Source: Rhizobium sullae
GTDB taxonomy: Bacteria; Pseudomonadota; Alphaproteobacteria; Rhizobiales; Rhizobiaceae
Reading direction: 5' to 3'
Length of the DNA: 64,000 nt
Assembly: GCF_900169785.1 (NCBI RefSeq)
Contig: NZ_FWER01000015.1
Coordinates: 21,380-85,379, forward strand
In this document: positions 24,855-33,583 of the stretch, piece after piece
Layout: every line of letters begins with the position of its first letter
How positions within the stretch are numbered: position 1 is the stretch's first letter
Position numbers and translations under genes: made by a program
Notes under the pieces: generated by a model
Databases searched by the model: none
The model's input: only the letters and a program-made list of their open reading frames with translations
What the model was told of the DNA's origin: nothing

Positions 24855-25181
24855 ATGGCCATGTATCTCACGCGCTTCAGCTACACGCCCGAGACATGGG
24901 CGCGCATGATCGAAAACCCCGAGGATCGCCGAGAGGCGGCACGTACTTACATTGAATCCGTGGGCGGAAAGCTCCATGGATTCTGGTACGCCTTTGGCGA
25001 GCATGATGGTTGGAATCTGTGGGAGGCGCCTGATAACGTGTCGATGGCGGCTGTCGCGCTTGCCATCGGCGCAGGAGGAGCGCTCAGCTCTATTGAGACC
25101 ACTGTCCTCCTCAGCGTCGAGGATACGATCGAAGCCTTGGAAAAGGCGAAGTCGATTCGGTATCGTCCACCGGCAGCGTAG
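24855..25181 (+). CDS. GYD-domain protein
   Basis: A 108-residue cytoplasmic protein of the GYD family (PF08734-like), a ferredoxin-like alpha/beta fold. Landmarks are MYLTRFSYTPETWARMI at the start, VGGKLHGFWYAFGEHDGWNL (the family's G-x-Y/H-D position), then VSMAAVALAIGAGGALSSIE and a terminal TTVLLSVEDTIEALEKA. AGGAGG lies 9 bases before ATG 24855 (GAGGAGGTAAACC). The biochemical function of this family is not established. It stands alone between a decayed fragment and an unassigned stretch. Confidence 0.85.
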   Translation: MAMYLTRFSYTPETWARMIENPEDRREAARTYIESVGGKLHGFWYAFGEHDGWNLWEAPDNVSMAAVALAIGAGGALSSIETTVLLSVEDTIEALEKAKSIRYRPPAA

Positions 25182-25628
25182 GCGGCGGCCCAATGGTTCC
25201 CATCCATGTTGAAGAAGTGTGCTTCGCGCGCGTCTCGTCCCCGGCGCAAGCTCTCTGTGGATTGCGCCGGAGGCAATAAGGGTCCGCAATGAGCCGAAGA
25301 CCGCCTTTTGGCAGGCGCGGAGGGACTGGTATGCGAATTGGTCGAAGTCGGTCCCCTGCTAAGACGCAACAGGAGCCCATTCGGCGCTCGCTGGCGTTCT
25401 TATTGCGAAGGTTTATACGGATCCCGTCGCGTTCCCTCCCGCTGGCTCGTCGTGGCACTGAGGGAATGGTGGGCGATGATCTTGCGGCTCTCGAATTCAC
25501 CTTGAGTACTAGTCGCACCGGATGGCTGTTGGAAGCCCCCGTGATCTACGGAGCTTGTTATTTAGCAATAGTTATTCTACTCTTTCTTGTGGGTTTTTAG
25601 CCTTATCCTGGATTGGAGCGTTCTCGCA
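25182..25628. other. Stretch without a confident gene
   Basis: An open frame at 25289-25600 (+) would encode 103 residues, Arg-rich at first and ending in a hydrophobic tail (ACYLAIVILLFLVGF). It has no recognisable family, no good ribosome-binding site and no conserved neighbour, so I do not call it a gene. Nothing else is visible here. Confidence 0.35.
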
Positions 25629-25949
25629 ATGCTGAAACGTATTGCCGTCCTTTTCTCGGTCGCTCTAACGGGATGTGTGCCGTCCTGGCCGAACCTAACA
25701 TTGGCTCCACCCAATGCCAGCAACTGTCAAAACACACGGCCGAGCGCAGCTGAATCTGCCGCTTGGCGCCGGGCACAAAGGCTGAATACACGTCAATCCT
25801 ACCAGGCTTTCCTCGCTGAATATCCTCGCAGCTGCTACGGGACTTTGGCCGTCGAGAGGGTGAAGACGACGGTTCAAAAGCAGCCTGTCACAGTCCGGAA
25901 ATTGGCGACCCAACCTCGGCGAGACTTCTGGGGACGGCGAGTCTACTAG
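25629..25949 (+). CDS. Small putative lipoprotein
   Basis: A 106-residue secreted protein with a short signal peptide ending in a lipobox (VALTGC, Cys16), so it is expected to be lipid-anchored in the envelope. The mature part is proline/basic and includes QSYQAFLAEYPRSCYGTLAVERV, a pattern like the helical F-x-x-F/Y-P-x-S-x-A-x-x-A repeats seen in bacterial caspase-like proteins; the nearby caspase gene has a comparable FERFAKVFPKSQLAAEAL. I do not recognise the family. ATG 25629 is chosen because the signal peptide starts there; the frame is open 14 codons earlier. Confidence 0.65.
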   Translation: MLKRIAVLFSVALTGCVPSWPNLTLAPPNASNCQNTRPSAAESAAWRRAQRLNTRQSYQAFLAEYPRSCYGTLAVERVKTTVQKQPVTVRKLATQPRRDFWGRRVY

Positions 25950-26081
25950 CGCTGTCTGCTCTGCTTCATAGACTGCGTTTTTCGAGGGGCAATGTGCAGC
26001 CGCATCTGGAAACCTGGGGATACCCTTCGATCTCATTGAGGGATAGGCGGCAGGCCGCGAAGCTCAGCGTCGGATACAATC

Positions 26082-28355
26082 GTGGGGTTAGCTGTGCATT
26101 TTGACGTTGTTCATGCTGCTGACCCGCGCTTTCACGGCGGTACGTCGAGCGCACTGAGAGCCGAGCTGAAGGCGGCGAATCAGTGGGGGGTGAGCTGTGG
26201 CCTGCTGCCTTTTTTGGGGCAGCGCACGCGTGAGCTCGGCGTCTTCGACAGTCGTACAGCCGCAGTTATCGAGCAATCGAATACTGTTTGGCTCACAGGA
26301 TCCGAAGAGGCGACCTGCGACATTCTTCTGGCTCACCATCCTGCAGTGTTCGAGCGAATGCCGCGTTCGCCAGTGCGTTTGCAGCCTCGCCGCGTCGTTT
26401 GTGTGGTCCATCATCCTCTGTTCGATGGCAATCGCGTTCCCCAATACGATCTGGGAGTCGTGGAACGCGTGTTGGATCGGCTCTTTGGTGTTCCGGTCGT
26501 GTTTGCTCCTGTTGGGCCGAAGGTCCGATCCCAGTTCGACAGTATTGGGACCGAGAGTCCTGCGCTGCTTCAGCACGATTTGTGGAACATGATTGACCTT
26601 GCTGAATGGGCATCTCCCCAGCGAACAGCTCCAACAGGCACCATCAATGTGGGGCGCCACACGAGAGCGGACCCGGCGAAATGGCCCAGTTCCGCAGATG
26701 AGCTACGGGCAGCCTATCCCGACACACCCAATTTCGCCATCAAGGTGTTGGGCGGTGCCCCGACGTCAATCCAACCCTGGATAGGCTCGAACTGGCAGAT
26801 CAGTCCATTCGCGCAAAACAGCGTATCGGACTTTCTCAGGCGCTTGGATTTTTATGTTTATTTTCACAGCCCGCGGTGGGTGGAAGCATTCGGATTATGT
26901 ATCGCGGAAGCAATGGCGAGCGGCTTGGTGACGATGCTCGATCCTTCATTTGAAAGCCTCTTCGAAGATGGCGCCGTTTATTGCAACGTTGCCGAAACGC
27001 GGAACGTCATCGAGCGATTTGTCGCCTCACCTTCGACCTATCTCCAACAATCAAATGCCGCGCGAGAGCTTGTCCGGAGAAAGTTTGCGATCGATCAATA
27101 CCCGCAACGCATGGCGCGCCTCTGCGATGATCTTGAACTGTCCAGCCCCTCCGCCCTGAAATGCAGCCGAACCGCGGGCAAGCGCTATCTAACTGGCAAA
27201 ACCGCCGAAGACAAAGCGCCAGGATCATTGTCGCGGCGTATGGGCAAAAAGCGGCGGATACTTTTCGTCGCGACAAACGGTATTGGGCTCGGACATATCA
27301 CGCGTCTGATGGCTATCGCAGAGCGTCTGCCCGATGACACGGATCCTATTTTCTTTACCCGATCGTCCGGATCCGCGTTGGCTTATGCGCGAGGTCACGC
27401 TGTTGACTACACTCCTTCCGGCTTGGCGATCGGAGTAACGGACGACAGTTGGAATAGGGCATATGCGCAAGAGCTACTGACGGCCGTGGAGTCGTTTGAT
27501 GTTTCGGCGGTGGTGTTCGATGGGAACAGGCCGTTTCCAGGATTGATTGCCGTTGCCGAAAGCCGTCGCGACCTAGCCTGGATTTGGATCCGGCGTGCCT
27601 TGTGGCGCCTTGACCACGACTTTGATCCAGGTTCCCAGGATATATTCGATATGGTGATCGAGCCGGGCGAATTTGCTCATGACGAAGACCATGGTCCGAC
27701 CCGCGATATGGTGGGATCTGTTGCCGTCCCCCCTCTGCTTCTGTTGGATCCAGGGACGCGACTGCCCAGGAGCGAAGCTGCCGACAAGCTAGGCGTCGAC
27801 CCTGGCCGCTTCACCGTCGCGGTACAACTAGGCTCGCAACGCAACTTTGACTTTGAGGATTTGCCCGGCCTAATTTTCGCCGGCCTGGTGAGGCGGAATA
27901 TACAAACAGTTCAGATTCTCAATCCGCTCGCGAAACCTTCCAAGCAGGAATGGCGGGGCGTTTTGCGCACAAGCATTTACCCCTTGGCTGAATATGGCAG
28001 CGCGATCGATCTTCTTGTCACCACCGCCGGGTATAACAGCTTCCATGAAAGCATCTTGGGAGGAATCCCTTCGATCTTCGTGCCCAATGAAGCTCCGGAA
28101 ATGGATGACCAGCATCTTCGCGCTGTTTATGCCCAAACAGCAGGCTTGGGTCTCTGCCTGCGGTACTCGGAGTTGGATCGTGTGGAGACAACCCTCGACC
28201 TGGCACTATCTGACGCCTTCCGCACCGAGGTTCGCCGACGATTAGCTCGCGTGAGTTACGTCAATGGCGCCGCCATGGCCGCGAATGCGATCGAGCAGCT
28301 TGTCTTCAGTATCCGCGCTGACCGCCCGCTGCATGCCTCGATTGCTCGCAGGTGA
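26082..28355 (+). CDS. Fusion of two glycosyltransferases (GT4-like and MurG/GT1-like)
   Basis: A 757-residue protein with two GT-B parts. Residues about 1-350 resemble GT4 enzymes: DVVHAADPRFHGGTSSALRAE at the N-terminus (shown in part: FHGGTSSALRAE) and EAFGLCIAEAMASG with the E-x7-E motif. Residues about 390-750 resemble the GT28/GT1 (MurG-like) fold: RRILFVATNGIGLGHITRL with the glycine-rich acceptor loop and TTAGYNSFHESILGGIPSIF with the donor-binding loop. An internal ATG at 27240 marks the domain join and could be a relic start. The N-terminal start is a GTG (26082); no strong ribosome-binding site is visible. Products are unknown; surface polysaccharide or protein glycosylation is plausible. 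Its last 114 bases overlap the convergent gene at 28242. Confidence 0.82.
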   Translation: MGLAVHFDVVHAADPRFHGGTSSALRAELKAANQWGVSCGLLPFLGQRTRELGVFDSRTAAVIEQSNTVWLTGSEEATCDILLAHHPAVFERMPRSPVRLQPRRVVCVVHHPLFDGNRVPQYDLGVVERVLDRLFGVPVVFAPVGPKVRSQFDSIGTESPALLQHDLWNMIDLAEWASPQRTAPTGTINVGRHTRADPAKWPSSADELRAAYPDTPNFAIKVLGGAPTSIQPWIGSNWQISPFAQNSVSDFLRRLDFYVYFHSPRWVEAFGLCIAEAMASGLVTMLDPSFESLFEDGAVYCNVAETRNVIERFVASPSTYLQQSNAARELVRRKFAIDQYPQRMARLCDDLELSSPSALKCSRTAGKRYLTGKTAEDKAPGSLSRRMGKKRRILFVATNGIGLGHITRLMAIAERLPDDTDPIFFTRSSGSALAYARGHAVDYTPSGLAIGVTDDSWNRAYAQELLTAVESFDVSAVVFDGNRPFPGLIAVAESRRDLAWIWIRRALWRLDHDFDPGSQDIFDMVIEPGEFAHDEDHGPTRDMVGSVAVPPLLLLDPGTRLPRSEAADKLGVDPGRFTVAVQLGSQRNFDFEDLPGLIFAGLVRRNIQTVQILNPLAKPSKQEWRGVLRTSIYPLAEYGSAIDLLVTTAGYNSFHESILGGIPSIFVPNEAPEMDDQHLRAVYAQTAGLGLCLRYSELDRVETTLDLALSDAFRTEVRRRLARVSYVNGAAMAANAIEQLVFSIRADRPLHASIARR

Positions 28356-28829
28356 ACTAAGGGACGCATCGGCGCTCACCTGGTCGGCAAGAAACTCGTC
28401 GATGGTTGATGAAAGTGCGATTTCGTTGGAGATGTCCCATTTCGCGAGGATCAATGACCAGCGCCGGCGAGCGTATCTGCCATAGATTTCGGGGGAGAGC
28501 GAAGGCAGATAGCTCCGGGTAGGGAGAAATTCCAAAGGGGCGGAACTTGCAGCGATCAGATCGGGACGCAGCTCTGACAGAACGACAACAGGAAATTCGC
28601 CATTAGCCCTGCAGGCCTCCATGGCCGTATCAAGAATCTCGGGAAGATTGGCCGGCATCATGCCGAGGACAGAGATAAGGCTCCTGGGCCTGGCCTCCTC
28701 CACCGGATCTTGCAGGACATAAAGAAGGCTGTCCTCTTCATCGGCCGTATCGACGATCCTCCCAATTCTCTTGCGCCTGCCGAACGGCGAAAACCAGCCA
28801 ACTTTGTCTATAATCCAGCGCAAAGCCAT
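28242..28829 (-). CDS. Protein of unknown function downstream of the caspase-like gene
   Basis: A 195-residue soluble protein that I do not recognise. It starts MALRWIIDKVGWFSPFGRRK, then LLYVLQDPVEEARPRSLISV, and a central part with VVVLSELRPDLIAASSAPLE and YARRRWSLILAKWDI. No signal peptide or membrane segment. ATG 28829 follows GAGGAACACAGGA and lies 12 bases after the caspase stop, so the two genes form an operon. The C-terminal 38 codons are antisense to the end of the glycosyltransferase gene. The VVVLSELRPDLI strand and ILAKWDI helix suggest an alpha/beta fold. It could be a partner or substrate of the caspase-like protein, but this is only positional. Confidence 0.6.
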   Translation of the reverse strand: MALRWIIDKVGWFSPFGRRKRIGRIVDTADEEDSLLYVLQDPVEEARPRSLISVLGMMPANLPEILDTAMEACRANGEFPVVVLSELRPDLIAASSAPLEFLPTRSYLPSLSPEIYGRYARRRWSLILAKWDISNEIALSSTIDEFLADQVSADASLSSPASNRGMQRAVSADTEDKLLDRIRGHGGAIDVTHAS

Positions 28830-28840
28830 TCCTGTGTTCC

Positions 28841-30982
28841 TCAAAGTCCATTTTGCTGAACAAAAAGTTCGACTTCTCCTTCGATTTCCTTTCGGGTGGC
28901 AGCGTTCAGTTTTTCACCCACCGAAGACTTGGTCCGTTCTGCCTCTTCGACCTTGAAACGAGTGGCGAGCGTTGCGTTAAAATATGCCTTCTGCAAATCC
29001 GGCTTTCCACGGCTAAAACCACCCTCCGCGTAACCCTTGGCAAGTTCGAGATAGGCGTCCTCGAAGCCTCGGCGTGCTGACAGTTCCAACAGGGTAAGTG
29101 CGCGATTGGCATCGCGAGGAACTTTGCCTTCGCCCTTCACGAGAAGGCGTGCTGCGTAGAAGGGCGCATATTGGTTACCTATTTCCGTCGCGCGGATCAT
29201 CAGATCAAAACCCCGCTTGACATCTTTCTTGACACCCAAGCCGCTGACATAGGCACGGCCGAGATTGGTCATGGCGTCGATCTGACCGGCATCGGCCGCC
29301 GCGGCATAAAGCCTCGTCGCCTCTACATCATCTTTCTTCACGCCGGTACCGCGACGGAAGCTGTCGCCGAGCGCAGTGATCGCATTCGACCAGCCGCTTG
29401 ATGCTGCAAGTCTGTACCACAGGATCCCCTCTTCGGGATTTTGAGGCACGCCTTGACCGCGGATGTAAGCCGTTCCCACATTCGTCCTTGCTCTGAGATT
29501 TCCGAGCGGTGCCGCCTTCATGTAGAAGTCCAAGGCACGCTTGTAATCGACCTCGCGGCCGATACCGGCCCGGGCCATGTAACCGAGATTGACGAATGCG
29601 GCGCTGTATTGCTGCTGGCTGGCAAGTTCGTAGAAATGCTCCGCCCAGTCATAGCGTTTCGCTATTTCGAGGACGCGGGCTAACTGAAACTGCAGGCGTG
29701 GGTTGCTGGGATCTGCAGCGAGCGCATAGCCGCAGGAGCGCAGCCCGTCGCGGACGTTCACCAGCCCGTTCGTAACGCCGGGTACCACGCGTTGAGGATC
29801 GTTTGGATCGGCTGCATATAGGTCGCAATCCGTAACGAGCGTCTTCATGCCGCTTTGTGTGTCGGGCATTTCGCGTGGCCAGACACGAAAAGTCTCGCTG
29901 ACGGCGCGCTCGCCAGCCTGCTGAAAAATAAACTCCGCTCCAGCGGCTGCAGTAGCCTCATCGGACGGCGGCTCGGTTGAAATCGGGGTGGCGGCAAGTG
30001 CGCCGCTGACAAACAGCCCGCGCTTCTGCAACTCTGCAACCTGGAGACTGCTGCGTTTGAGCGCTTCGGCCGCAAGCTGGCTCTTCGGAAACACTTTGGC
30101 GAAACGTTCGAAATCCGTTGGATCCGCGCTGTCTTGAATGAAATACCACAGGACCTGGTCAATAGTCAGCGCGCCATCGCCCCCCGGGACCTCGGGTGCT
30201 GGCTCGTCGGCGCCGCCCGGCTTCAGGACGAATTTGGTTTCGATCGAGCCTGTGATCCACGGTATTTGCGATCCGCTGGTGGCAAGGCGCACGTCTCCAC
30301 GCACTGTTCTGAACGTGTCGTAGATGTCGAGGCCCGGCTGCTGAAGCGCATTGGCCAGCGCCAAAGAATAAGGGCTGTTCACTCCGGTGCCGTCGTAAGC
30401 CACTTCGCCGGCGCCTGTGGCGAAGGCGATGAGGACCTGACCCGAGCCGGCCTCGATATTTGCCAAGCCCTGCTGCAGTCCCTTTTCCGAGGTCAGTGGG
30501 TTGTTGCGGCAGGCGTCCAAAATGATCAGCTTGACGCCGACCGGGTCGTCCTTGACGATGTCTATGAGGTCATTGAGAACCATGGCGTCGTCGACCACTT
30601 CTTTGGCCGATCCGGTCCTTACATCGACGGGTAGCAGCAGGCTTCGCCCTTCGTATTGCAGCGCATGTCCCGCGTAGTAGAGGATAGCCAGATCAGCGCC
30701 GAGAAGATGGGCGCGGGTGGCATTTTCGAGGTCGCTGAGAGCGGCCTTCTTGACGTCGTAGAAAAGGAGGACATCGAAACCAAGCTCCGTGAGCGTCGCG
30801 GCAATCAGCTTGGAATCGTTTTTCGGGTTAGCGAGAGGCGCAAACTCGTATTCGCCATTCCCCACCACGATGGCGGCTCGCCGCTCCGCATGGGCCATCT
30901 GCGAGAATGCCGTTAAGAACAGCGCCAACAGCGGGATCAGGAAAATCCACTTCGGCCGAAAGCAGGAACTTCTTTGCATCAT
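28841..30982 (-). CDS. Exported caspase-like (C14) protein with Sel1 repeats
   Basis: A 713-residue protein. A signal peptide covers residues 1-32 (cleavage after MAHA). Residues 33-260 form a caspase/metacaspase domain with the catalytic His106 in YYAGHALQYEG and Cys158 in ILDACRNNP; AFATGAGEVAYDG and NSPYSLALANAL complete the family pattern. A linker of about 150 residues follows, then Sel1-like repeats (about 430-670) such as AFVNLGYMARAGIGREVDYK, ARTNVGTAYIRGQGVPQNPE and AMTNLGRAYVSGLGVKKDVK. Such proteins are expected to work in the periplasm as Arg/Lys-specific peptidases or scaffolds. It is divergent from vgrG (283 bases apart). ATG 30982 or 30979; longer upstream frame lacks the signal peptide logic. 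Confidence 0.88.
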   Translation of the reverse strand: MMQRSSCFRPKWIFLIPLLALFLTAFSQMAHAERRAAIVVGNGEYEFAPLANPKNDSKLIAATLTELGFDVLLFYDVKKAALSDLENATRAHLLGADLAILYYAGHALQYEGRSLLLPVDVRTGSAKEVVDDAMVLNDLIDIVKDDPVGVKLIILDACRNNPLTSEKGLQQGLANIEAGSGQVLIAFATGAGEVAYDGTGVNSPYSLALANALQQPGLDIYDTFRTVRGDVRLATSGSQIPWITGSIETKFVLKPGGADEPAPEVPGGDGALTIDQVLWYFIQDSADPTDFERFAKVFPKSQLAAEALKRSSLQVAELQKRGLFVSGALAATPISTEPPSDEATAAAGAEFIFQQAGERAVSETFRVWPREMPDTQSGMKTLVTDCDLYAADPNDPQRVVPGVTNGLVNVRDGLRSCGYALAADPSNPRLQFQLARVLEIAKRYDWAEHFYELASQQQYSAAFVNLGYMARAGIGREVDYKRALDFYMKAAPLGNLRARTNVGTAYIRGQGVPQNPEEGILWYRLAASSGWSNAITALGDSFRRGTGVKKDDVEATRLYAAAADAGQIDAMTNLGRAYVSGLGVKKDVKRGFDLMIRATEIGNQYAPFYAARLLVKGEGKVPRDANRALTLLELSARRGFEDAYLELAKGYAEGGFSRGKPDLQKAYFNATLATRFKVEEAERTKSSVGEKLNAATRKEIEGEVELFVQQNGL

Positions 30983-31265
30983 GGCAGGTAAGCCCAGATT
31001 GTTGACTTCGTAGTCCTGACGAGAGGTAAGAATAATGCCTCCATAGTAATGCAATTTTTGGACCTTGGCATGGGGGTAAAGGATCAATGCCAGCGAAAGC
31101 CGCTTCCAATGGCATCGCGAATTCAGACTGACGCGTTTCTGGCCGAATTCTTTGCCCCGAGAGGATAAACCCGGTGCTATTGCCATGCTGCTTTCGAGGT
31201 GGCGGGTCTTTATGATAGGCTCATGATCCAGGACTGCCGGCGTCACGAACAGGGGCACTCTCCGC

Positions 31266-33572
31266 ATGGCCGAAGAACGCAAGACAACCGTCCAGACGCC
31301 GCTTGGACCAGAGACGCTGACCTTCACGCACCTTGTTGGCCATGATGAGATCAGCAGGTGTTTTGCCTTCACCGTTGGATTCGTCAGCCCCGACGCGAAC
31401 GTCGATGCCCTGAGGCTTCTCGGAAAGCCAATTTCGGTTGAAGGCGAGGCAGGAGACCCGAAACGGTGGTTCAGCGGGCTCGTATCAGACTTCCGCCTGA
31501 CCCGCATCGAAGAAGGATTTGCCTATTACGAGGCGGAGCTGCGGCCTTGGCTTTGGTTGCTGGGCAACACCACTGACTGCCGCATCTTCCAGAACATGAG
31601 TGTGGTGGAAATCGTCGAGGAAATATTCTCGAAATATAAGCCCGCCAAATTCGAGAAGCGGCTGCAGGGTTCCTACGAGGCACGGGAATACTGCGTGCAG
31701 TATGACGAAACCGACCTGGATTTCGTGCAGCGGCTGCTTGAGCATGAAGGCATCATGTATTTCTTCGAATATGGCGAGGGAGAGCACACCCTCATTCTTG
31801 CCGACGCCATGAACAAGCTGAAGCCTGCGCCGGGTTATGCGACGGTCAAGTTCCGCGCCGAAGGAGAACCACTGCGCCGAGACCAGGAATATATCACGGA
31901 ATGGGTGTCAACCAGTTCTGTTCACCCGGGTACCTATGCTCATACGGACTTCGACTTCACCAAGCCCGGCGCCGACCTGATGGCGCAATCGGCGCAGCCC
32001 TTTGCTCACGCGGAATCACAGGGCGAGCACTATCGCCATCCCGGCGCCCATCTGACGGTTGGCCGCGGCGACGCAATTGCCGTGGTGCGTCGCGAGGAGC
32101 TTCAGGCAGCCCATCAGCGTATCGCCGCCGCCGGCACTTTGCGGGGACTGGCTTCGGGCTGCACCTTCAAACTGGAAAATTTCCCGCGCAAGGATCAGAA
32201 CACGGACCATGTGGTCCTCAGCGCCGACTACCGCTTGTTCGATCCTGGCTACCGCCCCGCCGGTTTTGCGGGCGAAGAAACTTTCCGCGCGGCGCTCCAC
32301 GTTGCTCCGACCTCCGTCACTTATCGGCCGGCGCGAACCACGCCCCGACCGATCATGCGGGGCCCGCAAACCGCGACGGTTGTCGGCCCTTCGGGCGAGG
32401 AAATCTTCACCGACAAATATGCGCGGGTGAAGGTACAGTTTCACTGGGACCGCCTCGGTAAGAAGGACCAGAACAGTTCCTGCTTCGTGCGGGTCTCGCA
32501 AACCTGGGGTGGCGGGAGCTGGGGCTTTATCCAGATCCCCCGCATCGGCCAGGAGGTGATCGTCGATTTCCTCGAGGGAGATCCCGACCGGCCCATTATC
32601 ACTGGCAGGGTCTATAACGGCAAGGAGATGCCTCCCTATGAGCTTCCGGGAAATGCCACCCAGTCCGGATTGAAGACGAATTCCTCGCCCGGCGGGGGCG
32701 GTTGGAACGAACTGCGTTTCGAGGACAAGGCAGGATCCGAAGAGGTCTATTTCCAGGCGCAGAAGGACCACAACCTGCTGATCAAGAACGACCGCGGCAA
32801 GCTCGTCCAACATGACCAGTCCGACCGCATCGACAACAACGCCAAGCATTCAGTCGGGGTGAACCTCGACGAGGATGTCGGCAACAACAAGACGACAAAG
32901 GTGGGCGTCGACCGCACAGTGAACATCGGCTCCAATGACACCGAGACGGTAGGCATCAATCGCTCTCTCACCGTCGGCGCTGACGAGACGATCGGTATCG
33001 GCGCAAATTCCACCGAGACGATTGGTTCCAACCACACCCAGACTGTCGGCATCGTCCAGACGGTCACCGTCGGCGCGGCGCGGATCGATACGGTCGGGGC
33101 CGCAGAGACCAGAACCGTCGGCGCGGCACAGATGAACACCATCGGCGCGACGCGATCGGTCAGTGTTGGGATCAGCCAGAGCCATGACATCGGTACATCC
33201 GACAGCTGGGAGATCGGCACTAATCAAAGCATCGAGATTGGCGGCGGACAGACGAGCGAGATCGGCAAGGGCCGCAGCGCCAAGATCGGCGAGGATGATG
33301 CGACCGAGATTGGAGGCGCCCGGATGGTGAAGGTCGCCAAAGGAAGCGCAGTCGAGGTCGGAGAGGATGGGCTGATCAAGATCGGAAAGGATCTGCTGAT
33401 CGAAGCCGGCGACTCGGTGGTCATCAAGTGCGGCTCGGCGGCCATTGCAATGAAGAAGGACGGCACGATCTCGATCGAAGGCAAGGATATTTCGGTCAGG
33501 GCCACGGGCAAGTTCAACGGCAAGGCGTCCGGTGAGGTCGTTTGGAAGGGCAGCAAGATCAGTCATAATTGA
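31266..33572 (+). CDS. vgrG: T6SS tip protein VgrG (TssI) with a C-terminal repeat region
   Basis: A 768-residue spike protein that forms the trimeric tip of the secreted tube. The N-terminal gp27-like part (about 1-370) has LTFTHLVGHDEISRCFAFTV and YCVQYDETDLDFVQRLLEHEGI. The gp5 OB-fold (about 375-460) carries the classical YARVKVQFHWDRLGKKDQNS and WGGGSWGFIQIPRIGQEVIV blocks. From about residue 529 to 711 come some twenty 8-residue repeats of the form V/I-G-x-N/D-x-T-x-T, a beta-helix spike. The last 50 residues (AIAMKKDGTISIEGKDISV) match the DUF2345-like end. No added toxin domain is present, so this tip carries effectors non-covalently, through PAAR proteins. Confidence 0.97.
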   Translation: MAEERKTTVQTPLGPETLTFTHLVGHDEISRCFAFTVGFVSPDANVDALRLLGKPISVEGEAGDPKRWFSGLVSDFRLTRIEEGFAYYEAELRPWLWLLGNTTDCRIFQNMSVVEIVEEIFSKYKPAKFEKRLQGSYEAREYCVQYDETDLDFVQRLLEHEGIMYFFEYGEGEHTLILADAMNKLKPAPGYATVKFRAEGEPLRRDQEYITEWVSTSSVHPGTYAHTDFDFTKPGADLMAQSAQPFAHAESQGEHYRHPGAHLTVGRGDAIAVVRREELQAAHQRIAAAGTLRGLASGCTFKLENFPRKDQNTDHVVLSADYRLFDPGYRPAGFAGEETFRAALHVAPTSVTYRPARTTPRPIMRGPQTATVVGPSGEEIFTDKYARVKVQFHWDRLGKKDQNSSCFVRVSQTWGGGSWGFIQIPRIGQEVIVDFLEGDPDRPIITGRVYNGKEMPPYELPGNATQSGLKTNSSPGGGGWNELRFEDKAGSEEVYFQAQKDHNLLIKNDRGKLVQHDQSDRIDNNAKHSVGVNLDEDVGNNKTTKVGVDRTVNIGSNDTETVGINRSLTVGADETIGIGANSTETIGSNHTQTVGIVQTVTVGAARIDTVGAAETRTVGAAQMNTIGATRSVSVGISQSHDIGTSDSWEIGTNQSIEIGGGQTSEIGKGRSAKIGEDDATEIGGARMVKVAKGSAVEVGEDGLIKIGKDLLIEAGDSVVIKCGSAAIAMKKDGTISIEGKDISVRATGKFNGKASGEVVWKGSKISHN
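32854..33400 (+). repeat. Octapeptide repeat block coding for the VgrG beta-helix
   Basis: About 22 copies of a 24-base unit encode V/I-G-x-x-x-T/S-x-T/E, for example VGINRSLT, IGANSTET, IGSNHTQT, VGAARIDT, VGAAETRT, VGAAQMNT. Copies differ in sequence but keep the Gly after the hydrophobic residue. It lengthens the needle formed by the VgrG trimer. Confidence 0.75.
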
Positions 33573-33583
33573 GGGGTTTTCAA

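Noticed and set aside
24738..25289. A 183-codon minus-strand frame
   Set aside because: It is antisense to the GYD-domain gene, Arg-rich and without recognisable motif.
25289..25600. A 103-codon plus-strand frame with a hydrophobic end
   Set aside because: No ribosome-binding site, no family and biased composition; kept only as an unassigned stretch.
32016..32849. Long minus-strand frames under vgrG
   Set aside because: Shadows caused by high GC and the regular octapeptide repeats; no protein family.
32854..33400. CRISPR array
   Set aside because: The 24-base periodicity comes from coding repeats without fixed repeats and spacers.
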